From Linyphia triangularis (taxonomy: Eukaryota; Arthropoda; Arachnida; Araneae; Linyphiidae): a stretch of 64,000 bases of DNA. Each line of letters opens with the position of its first letter. Positions within the stretch are counted from its first letter, which is position 1. Below, piece by piece: positions 1 through 12,065 of this stretch. The position numbers and the translations under genes were made by a program. The DNA is taken from NCBI GenBank assembly GCA_963978545.1, contig OZ021733.1, forward strand, positions 32,593,424 to 32,657,423, read 5' to 3'. The notes under the pieces were generated by a model. It did not search any database, was not told the DNA's origin, and saw nothing but the letters and a program-made list of their open reading frames with translations.

Positions 1-839
1 CGATATGTTATGATGTTGTTTTTAGTCGATAAGTTATTAATGCAACTCACGTTCAGAGTGAAGCACGTATTATCATAGCTATATGTATTTTTTACAGGTG
101 CTTACCAGAATGGATTTAAAAAAAGTTAATTTAATCTGGACATTTGCATCACAGTGGTGGTTTTAGTTTCATTCTTGTCTGCTTAGTTTTTTCTGTATAA
201 ATTACATAAAAGAGTACAATTTTCAATAAAATAATACGCTATTACCCTTAAAGTATGGAATGTAAGGTCATAAATATAGAGTCATACAAATTGATGGTCT
301 ACTTTTGGATATTACCTACTTTTAACTTTTTTATTTTTGCAAACTTGGAAAAAATTACAGATTCGTAACATACCATTAAATGTAAGATGGGAACTATATA
401 TTTTAACGTTGAAGAATTTCTAGAGTTTATAAACACATCATTCTAGCATTATCAGCATTAACCCGCTTCGACATTTGACTTACGACTCCATCACCGAATG
501 TCATTTTAGTCTATGATTATATCCTTTTCGTTTTATTTCCTTCTTTCTTAACTCCTTTTCTTTTCTCTTTTCTTGTAAAGTTACTAAATCATTTCGTTTT
601 GTCGTATCAGCCCGAAGGCAATAATTAACTACAGGAAAAATCAAACGGAAAAAGTAAAAAATAAATAATTGCGTAAATGTATAAAATAAAATAAAGGTAA
701 TTGTTCGCCATAGGCAACATAAAAGGTCATTTTTAGGTTCTAAGGAGAGGCATTTTTCGATTTTGATTTGTATTAGCCTATTTCCAAAAATTATAATTTT
801 CGAATTTTGATTTTAATAGTTTTTTTTCCTAAATTGAAA

Positions 840-1095
840 AGCAATAATTTAGCAATGATTGTACTTTAAATAATGATTAATATGAAATATTAATAAAAAA
901 ATAATGTTCATTCAAAAATAATATCTTAAAAAGTAATATTATCCATAATAGTATTTTAAATAATAATAGTTGAAATAAAAATACTTTGAATAACAATATT
1001 TAAATAATGTTAATTTAAATAAAAATTATATCCTAAAATTAATAAGAATCAAATAAATAAAATAATAAACAATAATAACAATAATTCTTTTAAAA
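840..1095. repeat. AATAAT-type low-complexity tract
   Basis: An irregular run of AATAAT, TTTAAATAAT and AATATT words with occasional interruptions and no clean period. It reads as decayed simple sequence rather than a defined element. Confidence 0.6.
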
Positions 1096-1908
1096 AAATA
1101 ATATTTAAAGTAGAACTTTTTCTTTTCAGCTCGAAGAAAATTTTAATTTTTTTATACATTCGAATGAAAGAGAAGTTAAAGTTTCTTCTTTGATACAATC
1201 TGAGACTTTGACTATTCAAGCGAGATAGTTAAGAAGAAAGAATATTTATGGAAATTGATAATGTTATTTCCAGATAGTCTTATATTCTAACTTTGGTACA
1301 AAAAGCAAAAAGATGGATTCCAGAATGGCAAATAAAGCTCTAAATTTACTATAAACGCATGGCTTTTCTTATTGTCCCTGAAATTAATTCTATAGAAATT
1401 GGAAGGACAGTTATGTTTCAATTTATTCATATCTGTCTGAAAAATGTAGCCCACAGTTCCCCTGCAGCACACAAGTATTGGCCAATGTCGGAAATAGGGG
1501 TCCTGGAAGGCTAACTAATTCTGGTTGAGACTCGTGCATTGTGCCAACATATTATTCTTTTCCCTTTTTTTAAAAAAAATAAACATATCAAAAATATCAC
1601 AAAACATATTTATTTTCCCTCCGTCCTTTCTTATAACTAAAATATTTTAGTTTTAGAGCTGTCCATCAACGCTTCAAAACTTCCAGTATATTTTATATTA
1701 GCATTGGGCGAGATCTCCAATAACTGTAGCAAAACGGCCTGTTTACAACGCTTCACGTCTGGATTTCCCAATGTCGAGTGACATTGGCCTGCGTTTCGGC
1801 CACGGTGATTAATCGGATTAATTCAATTAAAGTATGGAATCTAAGAATGTCTGTTAACATAACACACACAAAATTACAGATTTTAAACTATACATATCTA
1901 AAACCGAC

Positions 1909-2000
1909 TTTAAATGGAATTTGGCCACTAATCTTTCCACTTAAATGGTATTTGGGCACTAATCTTACAATTTAAATGGTATGTGGTCACTTATCTTTCA
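1909..2000. repeat. 31-bp tandem repeat, 3 copies
   Basis: Three head-to-tail copies start with TTAAATGG at about 1910, 1941 and 1972. Each continues with a TTTGG(G/C)CACTAATCTT-like core. Copies differ at a few bases. Confidence 0.85.
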
Positions 2001-2473
2001 ACCAAAATGTTAATTAGAGGAAAACGTAATTTTTCTATAAATCCTTGAATTTTCTTCAAATTTGTTTTTGATTCCTCCAATGAATTGCATTATTTAATCA
2101 TCTTTTAATACAAGATGAAAAATAACAATTTTAAGAAGGAACCATAAGTGAAAAGCTTGTAGAATCCATTCTAGTCCAAAAATTTCGAATTCAACTGTTG
2201 AATAACCAAATCAGGAAGTCTTATAAACACTACCCTATACATTTGTTTTCTAAATAAGTTGGTTGAGTATAGTATAAGCTCATTACCCAAATATCAGAGG
2301 GTTTTTTTTTCTGTCCATCTATTTACGAAGCATGGAATTTGAATTTTCAACACACAGATTAGTTCACTACTCTTGACAAGCAGGAACAACATTTAAATGA
2401 TAGCTTCTGCCTAAGAACTCTCTGCTAAACTTCTAGAACCATTATTTTTTTCAGCAAGGAACTGCCAGTTACT

Positions 2474-2895
2474 TCACCACACCTCCAGCCTTATGGCTTT
2501 TCTTGATCCTTCCATGGTACGTTGACTGTCATAAACTTTTGACCCTGGTCTTATATTACCCCTTCCACCACCCAATCCATCACCATCCAAGCTCACTGTG
2601 TTCTCGCAGCAGGCTACCAGTATGAGGGTGTGTGTTATCGCAAAACTTTCGCAATGGTATTGGGCCCTAATATGTGGAAGGTTGGACATTGTGGCAAGAA
2701 GAAAGACAGCAGAAGACAAGAGATCATGAGAAGGCTAAGCTGAAGCTCATCCATCTTGGCTTCCTACCATTATCTCGAGGTCAGTGCAAAGTTGTGAGGC
2801 ACGTAAATTTTCCAACTCTGAGGCATTTTGAGGCCGGGAAAGAATTCAGAATTAAAAGTAGGGTTACAGTTGTAAAAAAGGTGATCCTTTGCTGA
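2474..2895 (+). other. Coding-like fragment of unknown origin, interrupted
   Basis: This stretch is less AT-rich than its surroundings and reads like protein on the plus strand in more than one frame. A piece around 2611-2745 reads GYQYEGVCYRKTFAMVLGPN and continues GHCGKKKDSRR. A second frame, 2674-2895, reads LGFLPLSRGQCKVVRHVNF and ends FEAGKEFRIKSRV. The frame changes between the pieces near 2745, there is no splice support, and an A-rich stretch follows the stop (2894-2903). This fits a decayed gene copy or processed pseudogene. I do not recognise the parent and assign no function; chance open frames remain possible. Confidence 0.3.
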
Positions 2896-3536
2896 AAAAA
2901 AAAGTTCCTTGAAATCCTGAAGATATTTATAACTTTGTAGGATTCTTGAATGCTTAACCTGACTGGTGCTTTAGCAACACTTGTTTTTTTATTTAAAAAA
3001 AATAATAATAATGTTTTGGATGATTAACTACTATGTTGTGTGCAAAGTAATGGAATTGTCATTGTGATTTAGAATTTTGGTTTTGGTTTGCTAGGAGTGT
3101 TGCAATTTAATTAATGAAGTTTCAAGAAATGTTTTTAACATGCGACATGACTTTTTAAAGTAAAGGCTCCTTTGGAAATTAAATTAGGAAATTTGGGGAC
3201 AAAATATTGTAGTGATTTGAAAACATATATGTACATTGTACAGTTTTATTAATATTTCTTACTTACATATCTTTAATTTAAAATTAACCGTTTTCAAATA
3301 TTTAAGTAAGAATTACTTTTATTCGTGTTAAAAAGCTTTAAAAACTTTGTTAAATATTAAGATAGAATAATTAGCATTTTAAGTACAGGAATTTGCTTCT
3401 TAAATTTAAAAGCGACAATTACATTTTTAAATGCGACTACAAAGAAAGAAATTAATTAATGAAGGATTTAAATTTACGTTAATTTTAAAGTAGTAATAAC
3501 TTTAAAATATTAAAGTAAATATTTCAATCTACTTGA

Positions 3537-3719
3537 AATAATAATAATATCATTAATAATAATAATGATATTATTATTAATGATAATAATAATAATAATA
3601 ATAGTAATCTTACAGCGTCTAACCTAATGTTTACAAAAAATGTTTCAATTTTATAAAATACTCTGAAATTACAGAAGTTTCTTACAGCGTCATTTTTTCT
3701 TTATAATAATAATAATAAT

Positions 3720-3764
<45 letters not shown>

Positions 3765-3878
3765 AATAATAATAATAATAATAATAATAGAACGTTCTAA
3801 CCTAATGTTTACAAAAAATGTTTCAATTTTATAAAATACTCTGAAATTACAGAAGTTTCTTACAGCGTCATTTTTTTT
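3537..3878. repeat. AAT/AAC microsatellites with a duplicated 80-bp unique block
   Basis: An (AAT)n tract ends near 3606. A unique block at 3618-3697 is followed by (AAT)n, then about fourteen AAC units (3720-3761), then (AAT)n to 3789. The unique block then recurs at 3796-3875 almost unchanged, from TCTAACCTAATG to TTACAGCGTCA. The 178-bp offset and near identity point to recent duplication driven by the microsatellite. Confidence 0.9.
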
Positions 3879-4486
3879 TTATTTGAATACTTTTAGATAC
3901 ATCAGAGCTTGTTAATTCTATTGGAATCTAAGTATGTCATCTCTTAAACATTTCAGGAAAATTTGCTCTCGCAATCTTAGTCAAGCCAAAAGGAATTGAT
4001 ACAAAGTACATTTTAGGTTAACCCAGTCATTATTACTTGATTTATTACCTCAAGTTCAAATTAGGGTTAATGAGTAATACACTGTTTATCATAAATTCTT
4101 CCTAATTGTAATGACTTACACTTCATTAGCACCTACCCTATAGCTTCTAATCTAAGAACTTTGACGCCGTTGCTGAAGATGACATATTTTGCAAGAGCAA
4201 AGGGCAATATTTCACAGGAAAACTAGTTATATATGCTTAAATATCTGAAAGGTCTGACGTTGCCTGGTACCCGATAGCGTATAAACAGTTTTTAGATATT
4301 AAATAAAGTACTCAATTCTTACAGGTATATGTAATTAACTTAAGTAATAACAAAAGTTTGTACCTATAGCTATATTTAATTAGTAAAAATAATCCGTAAA
4401 AAACACGCTTAGTAAACGGTTTAATTAGTTGAACGCAACCAATCTAGTCTTTAAGTACGCTCACGAAACGCTTCGATTGGTTTCAG

Positions 4487-5105
4487 CAGAGTTCGCCACT
4501 AACATTTAGAGGCGGGCCGGATACACAGTAATATGTGTTTTTATCCTAAAAAAATTACAACTGATATTTTATTCTTTTTCGAATAATTAAAAAAATAATA
4601 GTTTTCATTATTAGTAAACAATGTCTAAAAAAGGAGCGAATCTAATGTTTCAACGTGACAATGTGACTTGATCTAACTTTTAATAAAAGTATCTAAACTG
4701 TACTTCCAGATTACCCCGTTTTAGTCGATATCAATTATGAGACGATAGAGGTCGAAATAGTTCAGTTTAATTTATGATAGAGGCGATGTCTTTCGGAGTA
4801 TTTGTCGAAGTCAATCTTACTAAATTGTCCAAATGAAATTAAGTTAAACTATTCCAGTATGTATTCTTGATGAAAACTACCTTGCTGAAAGCTTCTTCAT
4901 AGTTTCTTCTGACACGTAATGGAGAACTCTGTTTTATATAGTTAACACATATAATTTCGGATAAATTAAAAATATGTATAAAAAAAAGTCCATATCGTGA
5001 AATTTGATTTAAAAAAAAAAAAAAATCTTCTGTGGTGCCGACGGGCCGCAGAAAAATCTATCGCGGGGCAAATCCGGCCCACGGGCCACGTAGTGGCTAA
5101 TGCTG
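4487..5105. mobile_element. Non-autonomous hAT-type DNA transposon (619 bp)
   Basis: The left end starts CAGAGTTCGCCACTA. The right end, reverse-complemented, starts CAGCATTAGCCACTA. Both continue into a GGGCCGGAT motif, so the termini form imperfect inverted repeats of about 35-40 bp. The flanking octamers are GGTTTCAG (4479-4486) and GGTTACAG (5106-5113), an 8-bp target duplication with one mismatch. CAG ends and 8-bp duplications are the hAT signature. No transposase frame is present, so the copy is presumably mobilised in trans and now old. Confidence 0.85.
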
Positions 5106-6001
5106 GGTTACAGGGTATCTTCAACCAATTGAAGCGTTTCGGGATTGTGTTTAAAGACTTAGTGCCATAAAAGGGTGGTCGCAGGTATAGAGTATTTTAA
5201 ATGTATAGGTCAAATGTATCATTCGAAATGCATGCAACATGCGCATGTAACTTTGAATGCACTTCAAACACTTTTCGGTGGAAAATGTAGTTAAAAACAA
5301 AATATTCAATTTAGAAACTGAATCTTTTCCTATCCTAATGCTCATGTATAATTTATAAAACACAGAAATTAACAATTTTACACAATCCCTTTTTTTTACT
5401 AAACCAAAAAAAATAAAAATATATGCCCTCTTCAATATTTCAAACCCTATTAAGAGCTTCGCTGACGTTACATGTACCACTTTTTCGATACTCAAGATTC
5501 TTCATTTTGAGTTAAAGTGTGTACAGAATTACAAATTACATGTAATAAAAGGCACAAGTTTGATTTAAAGTAGAATTATTCAATTTGAAATTAACTTGTG
5601 ACGTTTTTCCAGTTTCAAGTATATACAGTCTGTGATTCTGTACACACTTTTATTCAACAATTAAGAATTTTGAGTTGTGCCACTTTTCACGCGAGGGTGC
5701 GATATGTTGGAAAGAAACAAGCGCGACAAGAAATGTTACAAATTTATACAATGCTAACTTTTACAATCATGAGTGAGCTATAAATATTTTTTCATAAACT
5801 TAGAAATCTGCACTTTTCAAAGCATCATAAGCAAACTATAAAATAAATCGTATGAGAAAGGCTCTGGATACAGGGTAATAAAATATTATCTTTTACACAC
5901 AAAAATGAATTACTTAACAAAATAATTTTTATAAACAAAGAAATATGCATTTTTTTACTATATCAAGCCGTTATATGTGATAAAGGACAATACCGTGTAA
6001 C

Positions 6002-6933
6002 CAGTGGTGTAGTGTAAAAAAAAAGGTGTGGGAACGCTAAGTCGTGTCGTTGTGCAAAAGTATACTTTTTTTCTGTGGAAGGGGGAGGGGAGGTGAAAAT
6101 GACTACTAAGAATAAATAATACTATTAATATTACTTTAATAATCTTAAAACAGATAATGAGCACTTCAAAAATTGAAAAGAAAAAAAAAAGTGTTTACAC
6201 TTTTTTTTATTTTAATTATTTTTTAAACTATTAAGTTATATGGATTTACGAACAATTTGCCTTGCACAACCCATTTTAACAGATTGTTTGATATTTCATA
6301 AATGGATTATAAGACATTTTCAAACATATTATTGACACAAATTTTTAAACAGATTTTTTACGGCAATTTTTAAACAGATTACCTACAACACATTTTAAAC
6401 ATGATTTATTTTTATTTACATGATTTTTTCGACAATTTTCATTCAAAAAAACTTTCCCTAAGAGATCGAGTTTCAATTCAGACCCTCTCGAAATCTGTTT
6501 TCAAAACGAATTTTAAAATATTGCGATTGTTGCAGATGTCGATTGAGACATTGAGAGTTTTACGGATTTTCTCCTACTCGAGATGAAAATGTAAAGAAGT
6601 TCTTCTTGCTTGATAGACCCATCCTTACCTTTTCAAAACTTGCGCTATTAATAAAATGAAATTAACACCTAGAAGCGTGTTAGCAACTAGTATGTGTTTT
6701 GAAAATACTTGAACTTGCTTACTCAGCTCTGAAATTGTGGATCAAAAACGAAAGCATAGTTCTCAGGAAAGAACTTTTTCGTTTTCTTACTTGATTTTGC
6801 GTTTAGTGTCACGTAAAGGAAAAAATGTAAAATACAAATTAAAAAAATTAAATTAGGTGATGGAACGCCGTTCCCCCTTTAAAAAAGGTAAAGGATTGTG
6901 GTTCCCACGCGTTCCCGCTCCACTACACCCCTG
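6002..6933. mobile_element. Non-autonomous hAT-type DNA transposon (932 bp)
   Basis: The element starts CAGTGGTGTAGTG; its right end reverse-complemented starts CAGGGGTGTAGTGGAGCGGG. Both termini then carry GTGGGAACG-like motifs. It is flanked by a perfect 8-bp duplication, CGTGTAAC, at 5994-6001 and 6934-6941. The interior is AT-rich with repeated words such as TTTTTAAACAGATT around 6270-6400. Short open frames inside show no transposase motif. Confidence 0.92.
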
Positions 6934-7980
6934 CGTGTAACTAGATAGGGGCTGGATATAGTGCTATATATATTTTTTTCTTTCAACAACTGAGGGATCT
7001 GATCTCTTCAGTATATAAAACCATTAGTGCATCTCTGAAATGACTGATGATAAAACTCTAAAGCATATAAATGTAAACCATTTCCCAGTTTTGTTATTAT
7101 TTCTAAGCATGTTTATGCTTCCTGTAATTATGTAGAACAAACATGATGTTATGTCTATAAGACTAAATCATAAAAAATTTTCCTATGTTTCTATGCAAAA
7201 TGATTCTGCCATGCATAGAAAATGTATTAAATGATTTTGAATTAAGTAATGCAAGAAATGTTTTAAATTATAAGCATTTCAATTTATATTCTGATAATCA
7301 AATATATGTCATTGTTTATAAAGAAAATCATCCGTACCAATGTAATCAATATGATAATTATTTTAAAGATTTCGAAAGGAAGAAACGGTATAATAAATTG
7401 TTTGTAACTTGATTATTTAGGTTACACGCAAGGATGAGTGAGTCAAAAAATATAATTTTACTTAAATCATTTAGGTACATATGATTCGAATGATCCATGA
7501 TACTTTGCGAAACTATTATTTTTTTTTTATATATATATATATGACATATTAGAAAGTAAATGTTTTCATCTTAATTGTAAAGTCTTTTGAAATGTATTTG
7601 AAGATACAATGTATCAAATAATTTGCTTACAATTTTGAATCAAAACCTAAAAATCCTTGAAGATAAATTTCTTTACTTGTATCTTAAGTTTAAATAAAGA
7701 ATCTTTTGAACTTTTACAAAAAAAATGTTTCAATAAATTTTAAATGATTTTAATTCAAATGTCGTTAATTTCTCAGAGGGAAATTGACCATTTAATAGAT
7801 CCATACAAATAAATAAAAATAAATAAAATGAATCAACAACTATTTCACAAACGTCTAAATTTTTTTCTTTTTAAAATGCTTTCAAATAAATCATATTTAA
7901 TATTTACACGAAAAAACCCTCAAATGTTAACATTAATAATGCTAACGGTAATAATAAAATGAATGAATAATAAAACTTAC

Positions 7981-8082
7981 CTTATCACAGAACACTTTGA
8001 TTTGGCAGTAACCTCGATGATAGGGTGTAGCAGATTCTCGAAAATCATCGAAAGTATCAATTTGAAGATGCAAGGGAAGACC
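7981..8082 (-). CDS. grh: Grainyhead, internal exon (CP2-type DNA-binding domain)
   Basis: This 102-nt, 34-codon exon is phase 0 at both ends. The acceptor is a pyrimidine run ending TTCAG just above 8082, and the donor is GTAAG at 7980-7976. The peptide starts [13 protein letters not shown] and ends [13 protein letters not shown]. That is the standard continuation of the CP2/Grainyhead DNA-binding fold after the LSTDFSNQKGVK segment, which ends the previous exon 20.5 kb away. Grainyhead is a nuclear transcription factor controlling epidermal barrier, cuticle and epithelial adhesion genes. The basic stretch that follows CDK in this family should be in the next exon, outside the window. The exon is too small to stand out as an open frame; identification rests on family match, splice sites and phase. 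Confidence 0.93.
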
Positions 8083-8927
8083 CTGAAGGAAAAAAGTAGA
8101 AAATATAAAATCAATCATCAATTAATAGGTACACATTCTAAATTAAATTATTATAATTTAACTATAGAAAACCCATGCATTTTGTTTCTAATAATTAAAT
8201 TTTCTTAATAAATAACATATTTAGGTGCTAAAAAAATCTTCCTGCCAAGGTATCAGCCCAAAGAAGTTTTGGAATCAGAAATCGTCAGATCACATCTGAC
8301 TCATATTTAACACTACACCGTTCGTTTCTTATTTTCTTGTTGGTATGCTGTTTAAGAGTTTTAACTGCGTTTGAACAGAAAGTGTATTTTGTTAGTAATT
8401 TACATGTATCAAACCTCCAACTTAGTCGAGTACATGGAAGTTGATTTTTGGTGTTTTTATAGTCATCAAAATGTCAAAGATACGAAAGAGAATGATTTTG
8501 GTCCAAACGTTGGATCTAAAATAGATGCTACTAAGAAAAAATAATAAGTAAAAGGACATAGTATTGTATGTGTGTCATATGCAATTTGCCGGAGCCTACG
8601 CCTGATTTCACAAATGTTTTAGTGTGATAACTTAGCAGGAACTTTTTTACCATCCTATTGGTTTTTCGTTTGAATTTTCAATATTTTTGTGAGAAATGTT
8701 TATTTTTTGTTAGATTCCGGATCAAAGTTATCATACAAATTTGTTAAATATAAAATGTAAAAATACACCAATAAAATAAATTATAAAAATAGAGAGAAAA
8801 ATAGGGGGACTGAAAAATATTTACTCATCGTGTAGGAGAAAACCCAACTTCCACCCAAAATCTCAATAAACAAGATTTGGTACTTTTTTTATGTCTATAA
8901 ATAGCAGCTATTGCAATAAATCTTAGT

Positions 8928-9310
8928 AAATCGAGTACGTGGTAATCGAGTAGAGAGTTAAAAATATTTCGAGTTATGAAAAGGAACCTATTCTCAAGTA
9001 CGTGTATCAAAGTACATATATCAAGTATATGTACAAGTAATGTATATCCAAGAAAATTATCATTACTGTTATGCCTTTACAATAAATTATAGTGCACTAC
9101 TTGATGAATCGAGTACGTGGTAAAAGCTATTATCTGAAAGGTTGGTCATGCAATTTTTTTGTTCTATCCGTTTAGAGTTACAAATATACCATATCATGAA
9201 AAAGAAACGTAGTATTGAATACGTGCATCTGATTATGTATATCAAGTACAAAAACAAGTAATGTATATCTATATCTATATCTAATGAAATGATCATTACC
9301 GTTGTGTTTA
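8928..9310. repeat. Diverged direct duplication, about 175-bp offset
   Basis: Two copies, about 8928-9085 and 9103-9310, share AATCGAGTACGTGGTAA, a GAGTTA(A/C)AAATAT block, TATCAAGTA(T/C)A, CAAGTAATGTATATC and ATCATTACTGTT-like words in the same order. The second carries a short TATATC triplication near 9262-9280. Confidence 0.75.
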
Positions 9311-9559
9311 TACTGTTGTTTTAACGATGGTTGTTCGTAAAATCACTTATTTTACGATTAAGTTAAATACTACTACCATTATTATGATGTAATATGAGTG
9401 TGTAATGTATATCACATATGCACGTATGATATGAATGAAAGACAGAATTTAATAGAAAAAGAAAAAAATTGTTTGCTTTATTATTGCACAGTACAAATAT
9501 AACTAAAAAAAAACTTTCGATGTAAAAAGAAATTGTTTTATTTAAATGTTCGCACAAGT

Positions 9560-10634
9560 TAGGGGAGACCTACGTACCTACGGTCGCCATTTTTCAATTC
9601 ACAAAAAATGAGCCACTTAGCCGTTTAAAAATAAAAATTGATATGCATACATCGTTATACTAATTACTTCCCATTGGGATTAATATAAATACTTAAAATA
9701 ATAGATTCTGTCAAATAGAAGGTTTTTAAAGAAATTTCACAAATAGCCCTAGGTATAAGACCTCGTTGTACCTAGAGCCAGTAGCTGATGTACATTGGGT
9801 TGGTTGGTTGTTTTCAGATTATCTGGCGCCGTCAGCAACACAAGGGCTATAATGCGCCGAAACATTCGTCATTCGACAAGCCAACATACATTTACAAACA
9901 CCCATGCCTAACACGTAACTCGAACCCGCAACCTCGCGGTCTAGAAGCTAGCATGCTAACCACTATACCGTTTGGTCGGTGATGTACATTGGGCCATTCT
10001 CTTTAAGTGAGGTTTCAGTCCATAATTAATAGAAAACAAACATACACAGATGAATTTTATAAAAGAAACAATATCAAGCAATTATCAGTCATTGGTTTAT
10101 CATATAATAACTATAATAAATTACAATGTGTCAAATTATTATTGAATTCCAAGTATTTTCATAACTTGAAAAATTGATTCCAAAAAAAATGAGCTGCATG
10201 CATTATCGCTTTGAATCACCAATAGATTTTGGTTTTGGCAATCTGAACACAGTAAGCAACTCTGTGGCCCTAGGTACACGTCTTGGTAATTTCATATAAA
10301 AAGTCTTCTATTAAAAATGTACATAGAGAAAGGACTTATTTAAACATCTCATTAAATACTAAATATTAAAAAAAAATTTTTTTACTAGAATTCAAAGAAA
10401 AGTATTTGACTTAACTTTGTAAAACAGTAAAAGACATGAGCTGCAAAATGTTACTGCAGACCATATAAAAACGTTTTCCACTAATAACTTGCCACAGCTT
10501 TCTCTTCTAAGATTTCAAAATGGCTGCCGAAAGAGCAATTGGGTGTTGCCACTCACCCAAGTGCGTAAAAAAAACTTAGAACTTAACATTATTCAATAAA
10601 ATTGGGGTGAACCTAGGTTCACGAGTCTCCCCTA
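9560..10634. mobile_element. TIR DNA transposon, non-autonomous, with nested SINE
   Basis: The left end starts TAGGGGAGACC and the right end reverse-complemented starts TAGGGGAGACT. Both then carry CTAGGT/CTACGT-type words, so the termini are imperfect inverted repeats of about 30 bp. A diverged, truncated second copy lies in reverse orientation at 41637-41820. Total length is 1,075 bp, about 880 bp without the later SINE insertion and its extra target copy. There is no transposase. A TA dinucleotide lies at each outer end, which could be a TA target duplication, but I do not assign a superfamily. Confidence 0.75.
9800..9979 (-). mobile_element. tRNA-derived SINE (family 1), nested in a DNA transposon
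   Basis: Read on the minus strand, the element starts CCGACCAAACGG. It has an A-box-like GGTATAGTGGTTAGC and a B box GGGTTCGAGT at tRNA spacing. It then has a unique body ending in CCAACCAA-type repeats. It is flanked by a perfect 14-bp duplication TGATGTACATTGGG (9786-9799 and 9980-9993). Other copies are at 28053-28225, 63056-63208 and a 42-bp tail at 39631-39672. Confidence 0.93.
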
Positions 10635-11429
10635 CATATATTTTTAGGAATTATTTATGAAATCAAACATATTGTAACGTGCCTTTTTTAAAAACAAAAG
10701 GGTTTTTACACTCGCATTTCTCCTAGTCCATAATCTAGTCACTTAAATTATGATGATAACGGCATGTTGGAAGATCAAATTCGGTCAAGGATGAAACGAA
10801 GTCTCTTGAAAATCCAATTTAATTTTTTTTTAACATTTAATGGAGAAAAAAACAACAACATTCACACATAAAATTTTTTCATAGACTCTGACGGAGGAAA
10901 AGCGAACGGTATGTAGTCAAGGTTTTTTGCATTGATTAAATCGTTGCAACACATTTCATCGTGATCGGCAATCAACCTATCGAATATTGCACTCAAATCT
11001 GGATTGCACGATTTTTTCACACGTGGCTGTTGTGTATAACAGACATTATAAGGATAAATTTATTTTTTCTGGTTCAAAACCTACTCTTTCTGAAGACAAC
11101 TGTGCCCAAACACAAGTACAATGTTTCACGGATTGGGTTCGTATTGTAACGTATTTTGTTATCGTGTTTTCATCATCCGTAAATACGTCGACAATACAGT
11201 TAAGAAAAAAATTTAATAAATAGGCATCACTTAACTATTGTAATAGAGTTGCCAAATTGTGAGTTGTGACCTTTTGAGGGTAACGAGAAAAAGCTTAGGG
11301 GTGAGGGGTGGGGGGAGTTGTCGTAGATAGTTTATTAATTAAATAAAAATAATAAATTATTATCCACTAATTTTTAACAAAAATTAACTGGCTTGATTAT
11401 TAAAACTGTTTTGTTAAGGTTAAAAGATT

Positions 11430-11785
11430 TTTTCATACTGTAAAAATAACTAATGAGTCAATGGTTAGTGGAAATGACTATTGGGTTAATATTAAGTTGA
11501 AATAAGTAATAGGTTAATAAAAAGTAAAAATTAGTAATGTGTTAATAAAAATGTAAAATAAGTAATTTGGTTAATAATGAGTGAAAACAAGTAATGGGTC
11601 AATAATAGGTAAAAATAACTAAAATTTAATAGCAAGGGAAAATAAGAATCAATCATAAGTGAAAATGACTAATGAATACCATAGAAAGATAAAATAACTA
11701 ATGTTCATAACTAAGTGAAAACATGCATGGGTCAATAGTGGATGGAAATAACTAATAGGTAAATATTAAGTGCAAATAAAAGCTA
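11430..11785. repeat. Degenerate tandem repeat with roughly 30-bp unit
   Basis: About eleven diverged units of the form AAGTGAAAATAACTAATGGG followed by TTAATAAT run head to tail. Unit length drifts between about 27 and 35 bp, indicating an old array. Confidence 0.75.
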
Positions 11786-12065
11786 AAACAGTATTTTTAA
11801 AGACCTTATTCACAATAGACCAATTTTGTGTTCCATACACTCAGTCAATTTAAAGAAACAAGAGTTAGGTATGGAAAAAAGGAGGATATAAACACTTCTT
11901 TCTAGATGTACTAAAATTATATCGTTACCTCAAAACTACAAGTAGATAACTCAAAAATATCCTTTTTTTAGATTTGTGCATGAGGATTAATTGTATGCTG
12001 CAAATGGATAACTGTAATAAAGTCCCATTATAATATATTTATATTAAAGCCAATGTATCCCGAGA

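Larger units (their letters stand above)
1..7980 (-). other. grh: grh intron downstream of the last visible exon (runs off the window)
   Basis: This is sequence 3' of the exon at 7981-8082 in gene orientation. The donor GTAAG (plus strand CTTAC, 7976-7980) opens it. The family's next coding block after the CDK motif begins GAERK; I looked for an acceptor-linked exon of that kind on the minus strand and found none, so it probably lies beyond base 1. Contents besides listed repeats: AT-rich unique sequence with no supportable gene at 1-840, 1100-1900, 2000-2470, 2900-3530, 3880-4480, 5115-5990 and 6945-7980. A short (TA)n tract lies near 7530. Confidence 0.7.

Noticed and set aside
9788..9982. 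Open frame across the SINE, mirrored by one at 28020-28244
   Set aside because: Both are translations of the same SINE body, which is a non-coding retroelement.
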